From Schistocerca nitens (Eukaryota; Arthropoda; Insecta; Orthoptera; Acrididae): a DNA stretch of 64,000 nucleotides. The notes under the pieces are model-generated. The model ran no database searches. It had not been told where the DNA came from and saw only the letters and a program-made list of their open reading frames with translations. The stretch lies in assembly GCF_023898315.1 (NCBI RefSeq), contig NC_064616.1, positions 703,915,389 to 703,979,388 on the forward strand, in the 5' to 3' direction. A program made the position numbers and the translations under genes. Below are positions 1-10,017 of this stretch, one piece after another (positions within the stretch are counted from its first letter, which is position 1; the number at the start of each line of letters is the position of its first letter).

Positions 1-1470
1 GGAACTGTTTGAACATAATATGATTTCACCAAATAGTACCATACACTTTCTGAAGATTGAAAAAAATACATGTACTAGGTGATATTTCCTAATGGCAAGT
101 ATATTTTATAGCCATATCCAGCAGGGTCATGTTGCCAACGGTGAAATGAACCAACAGTGAAAACGAGTAAGGAACTATCTAGATTCGTGGATCCAAAGAA
201 GGCAGTAGTTTTCCATCTAGTCCACGTCTTACCCACGCAACTAGAGGGCAACTCCACGATAGCTACTTCTACTTGGGCATGTTCTGTTCTTCCCATGCCT
301 GAAAAGGAAAATTAAAGCGGCTGCCGTCCATGAATCTGGTAATTTTCCAAGTAAGACCGAGAAGGATTTCTTTGGTATTCCATGAGAAACATTGCAACAT
401 GCTGTAATGGGTTTCGACCTGATCTGGTGACACATCCGCTGTAATCCAGCTCCGACATTGGGAATGGGTAGTTGTACACTCGATTAATGGTGGAAATTAA
501 ATCCAAACTGCTCTTCTCAACAGCTGCTCGGTATCATCAGAGGACTGAATGCTAATTGTCAATAGCTGTGATTCCATGGAAATTCTTCGGCATAGTCTGG
601 GCAACGTCTTCACCGCCCTTTCTCATTATGCCACTAACGTGGCACCTTACATCTCTAGTCTAACGCGAACGAAGGAAGCTCTCTGCAGATGTCCGCCCGC
701 CCGTCTGCACACCAAGGGGGCAGGCGGCTGCCTTCATAGCTGACCATGGAAAACAGCCACCCATACGTAGAGTTTATCGTAATGTTCTAACAGAACAAGA
801 TGACTACACTGTGTCCAGTTTGCTTTGTTGAGCACTCACCTTTGGAGACTTCTTTCGGACACTGATTTGTCTGCTAAGCGTCTGATTGCCGTCAAATCGT
901 GTCCGCCCGACGCATGCAATTTCATTTCAGAGTTCGTGGAAGCGTTGCTATTTTGATGTGCCACCATTTGAACGGTGTTAAGTAAGTACTCCAATTCGTT
1001 GGAAACAGCCGCTTGAGTAACAAAAATATCGGTGAGTGGAGTTGGCTGACTATCACGAATTGTAATACCAGACAGACCGTACATTGTGCAGCAAACTACT
1101 CGCAGTTCGATTCTGGACAACAACAACCGGGTTGCCATACCATCCACAACTACCAACCCACCAAGAATTATAGAAGTCGTCGCCCCTACAGATGTGCCCA
1201 AGCTCACTGGATCGCAGACTGAGCAAAGATTAGCATGGCCTCGAGCTATTAATTAGGTGTCTCTAATTTAGTTCGTTTTGTGTGTATAGCGATATACTCG
1301 TCTCCCCGTCCTCTTTGTGTAATATCTACGTTTTCTGTGTCTCCAGTAACATTTGTGATTAAAAGTTGGGATGGTTTGTCCTATAAACGCAAGACAATTA
1401 GTTGGAACGTGACCTGCAATGCCCAATTCGTAGGAGTCCACAGTTATTGGGCAAAGTAACAAACTGCTTT
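1..1470. other. Unassigned sequence, no recognisable gene
   Basis: I recognise no gene or repeat here. The minus strand has a 123-codon open frame (836-1207) followed by shorter open stretches at 312-506 and 75-296. These could be decayed pieces of one minus-strand coding sequence. Their translations match no family I know and contain no catalytic motif. They are recorded only as possible coding remnants. Confidence 0.4.
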
Positions 1471-1474
1471 CTTC

Positions 1475-1872
1475 CAGGACTATTAGTCCCGCAAGGTCTC
1501 AAAAAATGGTTCAAATGGCTCTGAGCACTATGGGACTTAACTTCTAAGGTCATCAGTCCCCTAGAACTTAGAACTACTTAAACCTAACTAACCTAAGGAC
1601 AGCACACACATCCATGCCCGAGGCAGGATTCGAACCTGCGACCGTAGCGGTCGCGCGGTTCCAGACTGTAGCGCCTAGAACCGCTCGGCCACCACGGCAG
1701 AGAAGAACTTCTGTCAAGTTTGAGAGGTAGGAGACGAGGTATTGGCGGAAGTGAAGCTTGTGAAGGCGGGTCGTGAGTAATGATTGGCTACTCAGTCGGT
1801 AGAGCAATTGCCCGCGAAAGGCAAATGTCTCAGGTTCGAGTCCCAGTGCGAAACACAGCTTAACCTACCAAA
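1475..1872 (+). repeat. tRNA-bearing repeat unit (tandem-repeat family), split by a SINE
   Basis: Bases 1475-1500 and 1697-1872 match one repeat unit that is also seen at 14101-14540. Its landmarks are a gtaggagacgaggta block, then a tRNA-like domain (A-box-like region from about 1785, B box ggttcgagtcc at 1833-1843), then a cacag tail. The SINE at 1501-1700 sits inside the unit. The tRNA-like domain lacks a proper anticodon loop (no T33), so it is not a functional tRNA. In this family the unit is often tandemly arrayed; here only one copy remains. Confidence 0.6.
1501..1700 (-). mobile_element. tRNA-derived SINE, family A, copy 1
   Basis: On the minus strand it reads: tRNA-like head with A box (tggccgagcgg type), a long type-II variable arm (ccgctacggtcgc type) and B box ggttcgaatcc, then a tail with the ttaggttagttaggtttaag block and an end at gagccatttgaaccatt. 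The head resembles Leu/Ser-type tRNA. The head end is slightly degraded, and no clear target-site duplication is visible. It interrupts the tRNA-bearing repeat unit, so it is younger than that unit. Confidence 0.9.
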
Positions 1873-2133
1873 ATGTTCTTTAAAACTGTAGCTATAAAAG
1901 CATGAAACACGAAGTTAATTGATCCAAGACTAACTAGCGCAATAACAAAACGAATGGTGATTGTAAGCTCGCTGCACAAAATATTGTGCCACTCTCAAAA
2001 TACACTGTCCGAAAGAATTATTGGAACATGACTTTGGACGTCTGCTATACGCCATTGAGAAATAACTGAGGACTGGGTACCTTATTACATTATATCTTTA
2101 CCTTTCATAAAATAAGTACACAACAAAACATCA

Positions 2134-3293
2134 TTACATTCTCGATCGTTCACGTAAAAAGAACTGAAATGTCCGACAAGGGTCGAAAACAAAGTAGAAA
2201 CACTCACCATCCAGTAATTCTGGGAGCTTTTCATCGGACTTTGCGAGCTTCAAATAACAAGTATGCAGCCCGTGAGCGTTTATCACTGCCTGACACCCAC
2301 ACGGCATGCTCTGCATAAGTCTATGGAGGTCACCCTGCGGTATCTGTTCCCATTCTTCAATGAGAGCCCACGAGAGTTCTTGCAGATTAATTTATTTGTT
2401 ATTTTCTTTTAGACTGTTATCTATATGAAAGAACATGTATTGGCGTGAATAAAGCACATAATATTTTAACATAATGTCAAATGTGTTAGTAATAACCAAC
2501 CATTATTTTATTAGAGTTCTTGGAGAATCTGTAGTGGAATAGGTCGAACACGAAACCGTTTGTCAAGCTTGTCCTATAAACAGATTATGGGCTTTAGGTC
2601 GGGACTCACAGCCCGCCTTTTCATTAGTTCAATGTCCACGCTTCGCAAGACATCCTTGCTGATGCCCGCCAATGGGTCCCGGCATTAGAAGGAATTCAGA
2701 GCCACCACTGTATGCAGCATCCAGCACATGGTGTGACAGGATCAGGTTCGACCTACTGCGTCGCGATAAGGCGACCATGGACAATGACAAAATCCGCAAG
2801 GCTGTCAACACTGATGTCTCCCCACAACATTATAGAACCTTGGAAATCTGTCGATTTCCTGCACATCTGGGAGATACCGCTCACCACGGGCCTCCACACA
2901 CGAACACGGCCATCACCCTCCGTCAGTGAATGTCTGGACTCGTCTGAAAGTAACACGTTTCACCATTCACAAAGTAACTTGTTCATTGCAGTCTGCTAGG
3001 ACGCAGCGGATCCAGTGGCCCTTCTGAGATCATCTTGCAGTGCTCTGGCAGTATCCGTGGGACGTCGCGACGCACACATGGCAGTGAGTTGAAATGCGTC
3101 GGCGACTTTGTCCAACCCGCCTTGTGTACTGATCTGTCTCCCTGTAACGTGTCCACAATCTATGGATGACAGATGGATAGACACTGGTATCTGCAGCAAC
3201 AGGACGGAAAGCCCATCCTTTTTGGATCAAACAGACCGCTCTTGCTACTTGCACTGCTTTACAGTATCACACTGCATGCGTCTTCTTGAATAG
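2134..3293 (-). pseudogene. Tc1-like transposase, broken
   Basis: Read from 3293 down to 2134. The N-terminal part contains a helix-turn-helix-like stretch (VIHRLWTRYRET, about 3150-3200). The catalytic core has LLSDESRH near 2945 (second-Asp block) followed by DGRVRVWR and a GSIMLWG block. The SPDLNPIE block is degraded to a DLKPI-like remnant near 2600. The C-terminal tail is still open for 60 codons at 2134-2316. At least four frame changes and several stops are needed to follow it, so it cannot make an active enzyme. Confidence 0.85.
2383..2512. mobile_element. 130-bp insertion with 10-bp target duplication inside Tc1-1
   Basis: The 10-mer agagttcttg occurs at 2373-2382 and again at 2513-2522. 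Removing 2383-2512 plus one copy restores the alignment of the Tc1 transposase C-terminal region. The insert is AT-rich, has no open frame, and shows no clear terminal inverted repeat or tRNA box. Family unknown. Confidence 0.55.
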
Positions 3294-3632
3294 AATGTCC
3301 ACAATGGACGACTGCCATCTGTGTACCTCACCAGGAAACACTGCGACACTGGTACTCACCTCCTCCTGAGGGGTCACCTGACACTGCAGTGCATGTCACA
3401 GCCAATAGATAGCGAATGATTGTTGCACACATCGAAAGTGAAGATCTCAAGCCTTGGGAAACGACCGCAGGTACCGACTGTATCGAAATAGATTTAACAT
3501 ACCAGACGTCAATTCACATGTTCCCCTAATTCTTTTAAACAATGTAGCAGATTTGTCACCTCAAGCGCAATTTAACTGGTACTACGCAATCATGGAACTC
3601 TCCGCCGTGATGTAAACCGTGGCAGTGAAGTA

Positions 3633-3676
3633 GTACGTACGTACGTACGTACGTACGTACGTACGTACGCACGCAC
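3633..3676. repeat. (GTAC)n microsatellite
   Basis: About ten uninterrupted gtac repeats pass into gcac repeats at the right edge. Each repeat is its own reverse complement, so the tract can fold on itself. Confidence 0.95.
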
Positions 3677-3689
3677 CAGTCGGTTGTGT

Positions 3690-4418
3690 GAAGTCAGAGC
3701 AGTAAGATGGGTCGATGAGGAAACGTGACATTGTGGTAGAAAGGACCTATCGTATTTGGACGAGCCGATGAGCACATTGTGAGTAAAGTTGTCCGATTTG
3801 TTGGTGTATCAACGCGGTCTCCCAACCTGTCTACAAGGAATGGTCTGCCGTTCGCAGCCATGAAACACGGCGTCATGACAGGGTCGTAAAAACATACCAA
3901 CCGGCAGGAACTTAAGACGAGTATCACGCCCTATAAGTGATAGTCGGTTTCAAACCCAACAGGGACTAAAAATGGTTCAAATGGCTCTGAGCACTATGGG
4001 ACTCAACTGCTGAGGTCATTAGTCCCCTAGAACTTAGAACTAGTTAAACCTAACTAACCTAAGGACATCACACACATCCATGCCCGAGGCAGGATTCGAA
4101 CCTGCGACCGTAGCGGTCTCGCGGTTCCAGACTGCAGCGCCAGAACCGCGCGGCCACTTCGGCCGGCCCAACAGAATAAAGGTATATCACAACCAGGTTC
4201 CGAACAAACACCGCGATGAGAACTATATGCAATGGACGTTTTCTCACAGTGGCACAGTAAGCTGAACGTTTTCAATGGGGTAAACAATATAGCAGCTCAC
4301 TGTAGGCGAGTATTATGGCCCTGCGAGTCGCGATTTTACCTATTTTCAAATGATGCATGGCGTCGAGTGCACCGACGATCCACTAAGACGTTTAACCTGC
4401 AGTGTCTGGGGGGTGTAG
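3690..4418 (+). pseudogene. Tc1-like transposase 2, 3'-truncated and split by a SINE
   Basis: The plus-strand frames give an N-terminal helix-turn-helix region (FVGVSTRS, about 3805) and then SRFQTQQ just before the SINE, which matches the conserved NRFQT block of this subfamily. After the SINE come VLWPCESRFYLFSND and RRVHRR (about 4310-4370), matching the VLWSDES and RVWRR blocks, with the catalytic D replaced. The element stops abruptly at about 4418, where LINE sequence begins. Frameshifts are present and the ends are missing. Confidence 0.75.
3968..4167 (-). mobile_element. SINE family A, copy 2
   Basis: A full-length minus-orientation copy with A box (4150s), long variable arm, B box (about 4092-4102 on the plus strand) and the complete tail. 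The short sequence ccaacag flanks it at 3956-3962 and 4168-4174, a weak or decayed target duplication. It splits the Tc1-2 transposase between its NRFQT-like and SDES-like blocks. Confidence 0.9.
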
Positions 4419-5431
4419 TTCAGACGGAGGCTGAATACAAAATAAATATTCCAGAATTCGTATCAAGAACAACTGCCAACATGAGTAACTTACAAGCGTA
4501 TATCCTCGGAGTAGTGAAACAACTTAAATCACTAAATAAAATCAAGTCTTCCGGTCCAGATTGTATACCAGTTAGGTTCCTTCCAGAGTATGCTGATGCA
4601 ACAGCTCCAAACTTATCATATACAACCGCTCGCTCGACGAAAGATCCGTATCCAAAGACTGGAATGTTGCACAGGTTACACTAATATTCAAGGCAGGCAA
4701 TAGGAGTAATGTGCTAAATCACGGGTCCATACCATTAACGTCGATATGCAGCACGTTTTGGAACGTATATTGTGTTCGAACATTATGAATTACCACGAAG
4801 AGCACGGTCTATTGACACGTAGTCAACACGGTTTTAGAAAACATCTTTCTAGTGAAACACAATAAGATCTTTACTCACACAAAGGAATTTCAAGTTGATT
4901 CTGTATTTCTAGATTTCCAAAAGGCTTTTGACACTGTACTTCACAAGCTTCTTATAATCAAATTGCGTGTTCATGGAATATCGCCTCTGTTATGCGTCTA
5001 GATTCGTGATTTCCTGACAGAGAGGTCACAGTTCGTAGTAACTGACGGAAAATCATGGACCCTCTACTGTTCCTTATTATTGTAAACGATTTAGGAGACA
5101 ATCTGAGGAGCCAGCTTAGGTTGTTTGCAGATGATGCTGCCGTGTGTCATCTAGCAAAGTCATCAGAAAATCAAAACAAACTGCAGAAAGATTTAGATAA
5201 GATAACTGTATGGTGCGAAAATTGGCAAGTGACCCTAACAAGGGAACCTCCCCATCGCACCCCCCTCAGATTTAGTTATAAGTTGGCACAGGGATAGGCC
5301 ATGAAAAACTGAACACAGATCAATCGAGAAAACAGGAAGAAGTTGTATGTAACTATGAAAAAAATAAGCAAAATATACAAACTGAGTAGTCCGTGTGCAA
5401 GATATGTCACATTAAGGTACCTGTTCTCTGA

Positions 5432-5503
5432 GGAGCACCGTGGTCCCGTGGTTACCGTGAGCAGCTACGGAACGGAAGGTCCCTGGTTCAACCCTCCCTC
5501 GAG
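5432..5503 (+). promoter_or_regulatory. tRNA-like module in left arm of foldback
   Basis: It has an A-box-like gtggtcccgtggttaccgtg and a B-box-like ggttcaaccct, followed by ctcgagtgaaaag. The layout imitates a tRNA gene and could be a relic RNA polymerase III promoter. The left B box deviates from GGTTCGANTCC. Confidence 0.5.
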
Positions 5504-6117
5504 TGAAAAGTTTTAATTTTTTATTTTCAGACAATTATCAAAGTTCATGCACTCAGACATGATCAACTTTGCTCTCCAAAATTCCAGGACATGTTCAGAT
5601 TTGCTTGGACACATGCAGGATTTGACGGTCTACACACGGAAAAACTTGAAAACGTTTGTTTTGACAGAGCACAGGGAAAACTGTGCGACTGTGAAACTGT
5701 TGCATTCACTTGTTGCCGTTTATGCGACAAACTCAATGTTTTCATCACTTTTTTGGGAGTGATTATCACATCCACAAGAAAACCTAAATCGGGCAAGGTA
5801 GAAGAATCTTTTTACCCATTCGCCAAGTGTGCATGTTAGGTGGGTCGACAACATATTCCTGTAATGTGACGCACATGCCGTCACCAGTGTCGTATAGAAT
5901 ATTTCAGACGTGTTTTCCTGTGGAGGAATCGGTTGACCTATGAATTTGCGATCAAATGTTTTCGGTTCCTATTGGAGAGGCACGTCCTTTCGTCTACTAA
6001 TCGCACGGTTTTGTGGTGCGGTCGCAAAACACAGACACTAAACTTATTACAGTGAACAGAGACGTCAATGAATGAACGGTCAGATCGTAACTTTGCGAAA
6101 ATAAAGTAAGTAAAATT

Positions 6118-6196
6118 TTTGCTCGAGGGAGGACTCGAATCAAGGACCTCTCGTTCCGCAGTTGCTCACTCTAACCACGGGACCACGGCGCTCTTC
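6118..6196 (-). promoter_or_regulatory. tRNA-like module in right arm of foldback
   Basis: This is the mirror copy of the left-arm module. On the minus strand the B box is gattcgagtcc, close to consensus, and the A-box region is gtggtcccgtggttagagtg. Transcription from both modules would converge on the centre of the element. Confidence 0.5.
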
Positions 6197-7037
6197 GTGT
6201 TATATAGTCCTAGATGTTGGATATGTTACACTTGGACTACTCAGTTTGTATATTTTGTTTATTTTTTCATAGTTCCACACAACTTCTTCCTGTTTTCTCG
6301 ATTGATCTGTGTTCAGTTTTTCAAGGCCTATCCACTGTGTCAATTTATAACTAAATCTGAGGGGGGTGCGATGGGGAGGTTCCCTTGTAAGTAATGAAAA
6401 GTATGAGGTCATCCACATGAGTGCTAAAATGAATCCGTTAAACTTGAGTTACACAATAAATCAATCAAATCTAAAGGCCGTAAATTCAACTAAATACCCA
6501 GAATTACAATTACGAACAACTTAAATTGGAAAGAACACACAGAAATTTGTAGTGAGGAAGGCGAATCTAAGGCAGAATATTTAGAAGATGCAACAGATCT
6601 GAAGAGACTGCCTACACTACGCTTCTCCATCTTCTTTTGGAGTACTGTTGCGCGGTGTGGGATCCTTACCAGATAGGATCAACGGGGAACATCGCGACAG
6701 TTCAAAGAAGGGCAGCACGTTTTGTACTATCGAGAAACAGAAGAAAGTGTTACAGACATGATGCAGGATTCTGGACGGAAACCATTAAAACTAAGGCGTT
6801 TTTCGTTGTGACGGAACTTCTCACGAAATTTCATTCACTAACTTTCTCCTTCGAATGCGAAAATACATAGGGAAAAACGATCATCATTGTAAAATGAGGG
6901 AAGCACAGAAAGACATAAGTGTTCTTTTCTCGGCGCGCTGTTCGAGAGTGGAGTAACAGAATTAGTGTGAAGGTCGTTCTATGAACCCTCTGCGACGTAC
7001 TTAAGTGTGATTTGCAGAGTAGCCATGTAGATGTAGA

Positions 7038-7285
7038 TGCCTTGTGATGTTCCGCGTCTTTTGTATGACGAATTGGGCACACTCAAGTTACAATGAAAGT
7101 GAACCAAGACGTTTATTTTAACATTCACGGTGATCGAGAACTGGCTTTTCTGTTAGATTTTCGTTACGAGTGTGCCGTGGGCACTTCCCTCTTAACAGAT
7201 GACATCATCAGAGTTCCCAGGGCTACAAGCATACGTTCCCGGTTTGACCCTAGCCCAGAGACCCTTTCGCACCTCGACCGGAATC
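7038..7285. other. Short unassigned gap
   Basis: It lies between the 3' end of LINE-1 and the 3' end of the minus-strand LINE-2. A 66-codon plus frame (7093-7293) has no recognisable motif. Confidence 0.4.
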
Positions 7286-8104
7286 TAGATTAGATTAGAT
7301 TTACTTTCATTCCAATTGATCCGTAGTGAGGAAGTCCTCCAGGATGTGGAACATGTTCAAATGGTTCAAATGGCTCTGAGCACTATGCGACTTAACTTCT
7401 GAGGTCATCAGTTCCCTAGAACTTATAGCTAATTAAATCTAACTAACCTAAGGACATCACACACATCCATGCCCAAGGCAGGATTCGAACCTGCGACCGT
7501 AGCGGTCGCTCGGCTCCAGACTGTAGTGCCTAGAACCGTACGGCCACTCCGGCCGGCGTGGAACATGTCAGAAAAACAACAATACATGAGAAATATTTAC
7601 AGCTAAAACAAATAAGCTAATGTACCATTCCACAGGTCCCAAGTGGAATGATCGTCTTTTTTTAATGAACACTATATGAAAGAGTCATTTTACAAATACT
7701 AATGCACTGAATTTAAAATAAAGTTTTTTTATTTATTTATAAGGTAATAAACATGTAATACAACTACTATAATACTCATTTACAATGAACACAGTACTGG
7801 ACTGAAAGAGTGCAGAAGTTATATATACAAATCAGTTGGTTTTACTGAGAAATTCATCAATGGAGGAGGAGGAGTTGGCCACCAATAAATCCTTTAGACT
7901 TCTCTTAAACTGAATTTCACTGGTTGTTAAGCTTCTTATGGTTGCTGGCAAGTTATTGAAAATGTGTGTTCCTGAACAATGCACACCTTTTTGTACAAGA
8001 CTAAGCGACTTTAAATCCTTGTGAAGATTATTCTTATTTCTAGTATTGATTCCACGAATTGAGCTGTTGGTTTGAAAAAGTGATATATTATTAATGAAAC
8101 GTCT
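7286..8104 (-). pseudogene. LINE-2, 3' end with C-terminal coding remnant
   Basis: A minus-strand, 5'-truncated non-LTR retrotransposon. Its 3' terminus is at the left, with tagattagattaga repeats (7286-7300). The C-terminal coding part is open at 7832-8104 and contains LKSLSLVQKGVHCSGTHIFN and FKRSLKDLLV, which I associate with the tail of a LINE polyprotein abundant in this genome type. The non-coding 3' tail holds a SINE at 7357-7557. The 5' breakpoint near 8104 is approximate. Confidence 0.7.
7357..7557 (-). mobile_element. SINE family A, copy 3
   Basis: A full-length minus copy flanked by perfect 11-bp duplications gtggaacatgt (7346-7356 and 7558-7568). It is inserted in the 3' untranslated tail of LINE-2, so it is younger than that LINE. 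Confidence 0.95.
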
Positions 8105-8340
8105 GGAGCTATTTGGAACAATGGACAAAACGTAGCTATTCACGTCTCCGCAGGTTGGTAGCTCTAAGGGCACTTATCAGTGACTTCAGCTGTATGATCC
8201 ATACCTGAAGAAACGTTTTGGCCCTTTCTCGCCGAATTGAAGCCACTAAAAAGGCTAGAGGCGGTATTACATGGTAGTAACATGGATCCTGGGGGGTGAC
8301 TAATTTTTTGTGCGGTGTCCTTACATGAATTCTCCGCAAA
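8105..8340. other. Unassigned sequence
   Basis: There is a minus-strand open frame of 67 codons (8136-8339) without recognised motifs. It lies between LINE-2 and a GC-rich block. Confidence 0.35.
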
Positions 8341-8429
8341 CGGAATTATCTAAGACCGAATATTATTCGCGGGCGGGCGTCAAATCGAGGCAACCAAAGT
8401 ACAAAATGAAAGTGTACAAAAGCTGCGAG

Positions 8430-8660
8430 GCATCGCGGCGGCAATCGATAAGGCAGCGGCTGGAAGCGGGCACGGTTGTAAAGCGAGAAGTTTTTGGGCG
8501 GCCAGCGGGCCGGGCACCCGCGCAGCCGAGCCGAGCCGAGCCGAGCCAAGCCACTGCCAGCGCCGAGCGCGCTGCGTGACGTGACCGGATGCGGCGGGCC
8601 ACGCCCTGCGCTGCGCTGCCGCAGACGCCGCCGCCGCCGCCTCGCCCTCTTACTTAACAT
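8430..8660. other. GC- and CpG-rich island
   Basis: A strongly GC-rich block in an otherwise AT-rich window. It contains (gccga)n at about 8525-8549, (ccg)n at about 8627-8641, and tgacgtgac, resembling a cAMP-response half site. Open frames on both strands here reflect base composition rather than a recognised gene. It could be a promoter-associated island or first exon, or a GC-rich repeat. No splice evidence was found. Confidence 0.35.
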
Positions 8661-8904
8661 CCGACACTATTTTCTAACTCGCAACGACTGCAGCGAGGGC
8701 ATAAACCGTGCTAGCGACAGATAAGCACCTCTATCTCAGGAGACTCAAAAATCATTAAACCAACTCAGGAGTATTGTTCCAGTGTTTACAGTCCTTATCA
8801 AGTGCGCGTGACAACAGACCACGAACGAAATCACAGTCGCTCTGCTAGGGTAAAAAGGGGTCGGCGTTGCCCATTCGAAAGTCTAACAGAAATTCTCGGG
8901 GAAT

Positions 8905-9200
8905 ATAAACAGAAAGGTTCGGAAGAAAGACAACGTAGTTCTCGCGAAACCCTGTCGGATAAATTTAGAGAACCTGTATTTCAAGAATCTGTGCGAAAAT
9001 TATACTGCCACCATCGTGTATCTCGCATATGCGTCATAAGGATAACGTAAGAGAGATTAGGGCACGTAAAAATGAATACAGAAAGTCATTTTTCCGTCGA
9101 TCAATACAAGAATGGAACAGGAAAGTAAATCAATATTTTTGGTGCGCACGACCCTCCGCTACGCGCTGTACTGTCTCTTCCGGAGTATGTATGTCGATTT
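8905..9200 (+). pseudogene. LINE-3, CR1-like 3' end
   Basis: The plus strand encodes SDKFREPVFQESVRKL followed in other frames by a VSRI...IRE-like stretch and an EWNRK-like block. This is the usual C-terminal signature of the CR1-like family in this window (compare 15430-15940, 20860-21117 and 41686-42260). It ends at ggagtatgtatgtcgat. 5'-truncated and frameshifted. Confidence 0.7.
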
Positions 9201-9562
9201 AAATTAAGAATAAATTGTCGTTCTACAGCTCCTGAAAGGGAACAAAATCTTTAACGAAAACATTTTATATACACGCGTCATATTTGAATAAAAACTTTCG
9301 ACGAGCTCCAACCTCGTTACTCGCAAAAGGTATTGCCGTACGGGCGAATACTGCGGTCGCCGCCACCAGTAATCAAACTGTATTCCGTAGGTGAAATTCA
9401 GTATGAAGTAAGCAAGCAAGCAAGCACAACCTTGGGCAGAAAAGGTATTCTAATTATTTGCAGATGCCATAGGAGAACTAAACAGATGCTGCGCCCACTT
9501 AAAGCAATTCTTGACCTCAGCTTCCCTGGGATTGATAATATTACTTGTTGAGAGGAGTTGTT
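9201..9562. other. Unassigned sequence
   Basis: I see no motif or repeat beyond a short (caag)n run near 9408-9424. Confidence 0.35.
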
Positions 9563-9765
9563 CAAAAAATGGTTCAAATGGCTCTGAGCACTATGGGACT
9601 TAACATCTGAGGTCATCAGTCCCCTAGAACTTAGAACTACTTAAAACTAACTAACCTAAGGACGTCACACACATCCATGCCAGAGGCAGGATTCGAACCT
9701 GCGACCGTAGCGGTCGCGCGGTTCCAGACTGAAGCGCCTAGAACCGCTCGGCCACACCGGCCGGC
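9563..9765 (-). mobile_element. SINE family A, copy 4
   Basis: A full-length minus copy with a perfect 13-bp target duplication gagaggagttgtt (9550-9562 and 9766-9778). The A box, long variable arm and B box are intact. Confidence 0.95.
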
Positions 9766-10017
9766 GAGAGGAGTTGTTGCTATATCGGATTGTCCGTACC
9801 GTATCAGTGCACTGGTGCAGAACATCAACGGCGCATGACATGTACACAGTCCAGTCACAGTAATATGGCCACCGCCAGTGTTCGACGTCGGCGTGTAATA
9901 ACTACTCACAGATGGCAGATGGCTGCACTAGCAGTGGAGGATATATAAAACGTGTCCGGGGGATGGGGGAGGGGTAGGGGGGGGGAGGGGGCGGAAAACC
10001 GAACAGTCGTTGTTGTG

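Larger units (their letters stand above)
2003..3544 (-). mobile_element. Tc1-like DNA transposon 1, complete but decayed
   Basis: The ends are imperfect inverted repeats of about 30 bp: cactgtccgaaagaatta at 2003, mirrored at 3514-3544. Both are flanked by TA (2001-2002 and 3545-3546), the Tc1/mariner target duplication. The total of 1,542 bp includes a 130-bp later insertion (2383-2512), so the original element was about 1.4 kb, typical for Tc1. The transposase reads on the minus strand and is broken by frameshifts and stops. Confidence 0.85.
5240..6387. mobile_element. 1.15-kb foldback/MITE-like element with tRNA-like modules in both arms
   Basis: The arms of about 280 bp (5240-5518 and about 6112-6387) are inverted copies, roughly 88% alike by eye, starting caagggaacctcccc. 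The element lies in the LINE at a TAA duplicated on both sides, and removal restores the LINE frame. A 3-bp TWA duplication suggests a PIF/Harbinger-mobilised non-autonomous element. The centre (about 5520-6110) has open frames of up to 82 codons but no transposase motif. Each arm contains a tRNA-like segment in mirror orientation. Confidence 0.8.
4420..7037 (+). pseudogene. CR1-like LINE reverse transcriptase (LINE-1), interrupted
   Basis: Reverse transcriptase of a non-LTR retrotransposon, 5'-truncated. Visible blocks are: SSGPDCIPVRF (about 4548), VFLDFQKAFDTV (about 4905), and LRLFADDAAV (about 5113, the catalytic FADD). After the foldback at 5240-6387 the frame resumes with the conserved VIHMSAK stretch and then LEYCCAVWDP / VQRRAARFV (6634-6730). 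The 3' end carries gtagatgtagatg (about 7024-7037), the usual terminus of this family here. Many stops and frameshifts are present. The CR1 assignment is by motif; a Jockey-group relative is possible. Confidence 0.85.

Noticed and set aside
4232..4684. A single 150-codon gene
   Set aside because: The frame is a chance fusion of the end of a Tc1 transposase fragment and the start of a LINE RT fragment, with no selective sense as one protein.
8346..8724. Several overlapping Arg/Ala/Pro-rich frames on both strands
   Set aside because: They arise from GC-rich composition and short repeats. No single frame shows a domain or codon bias.
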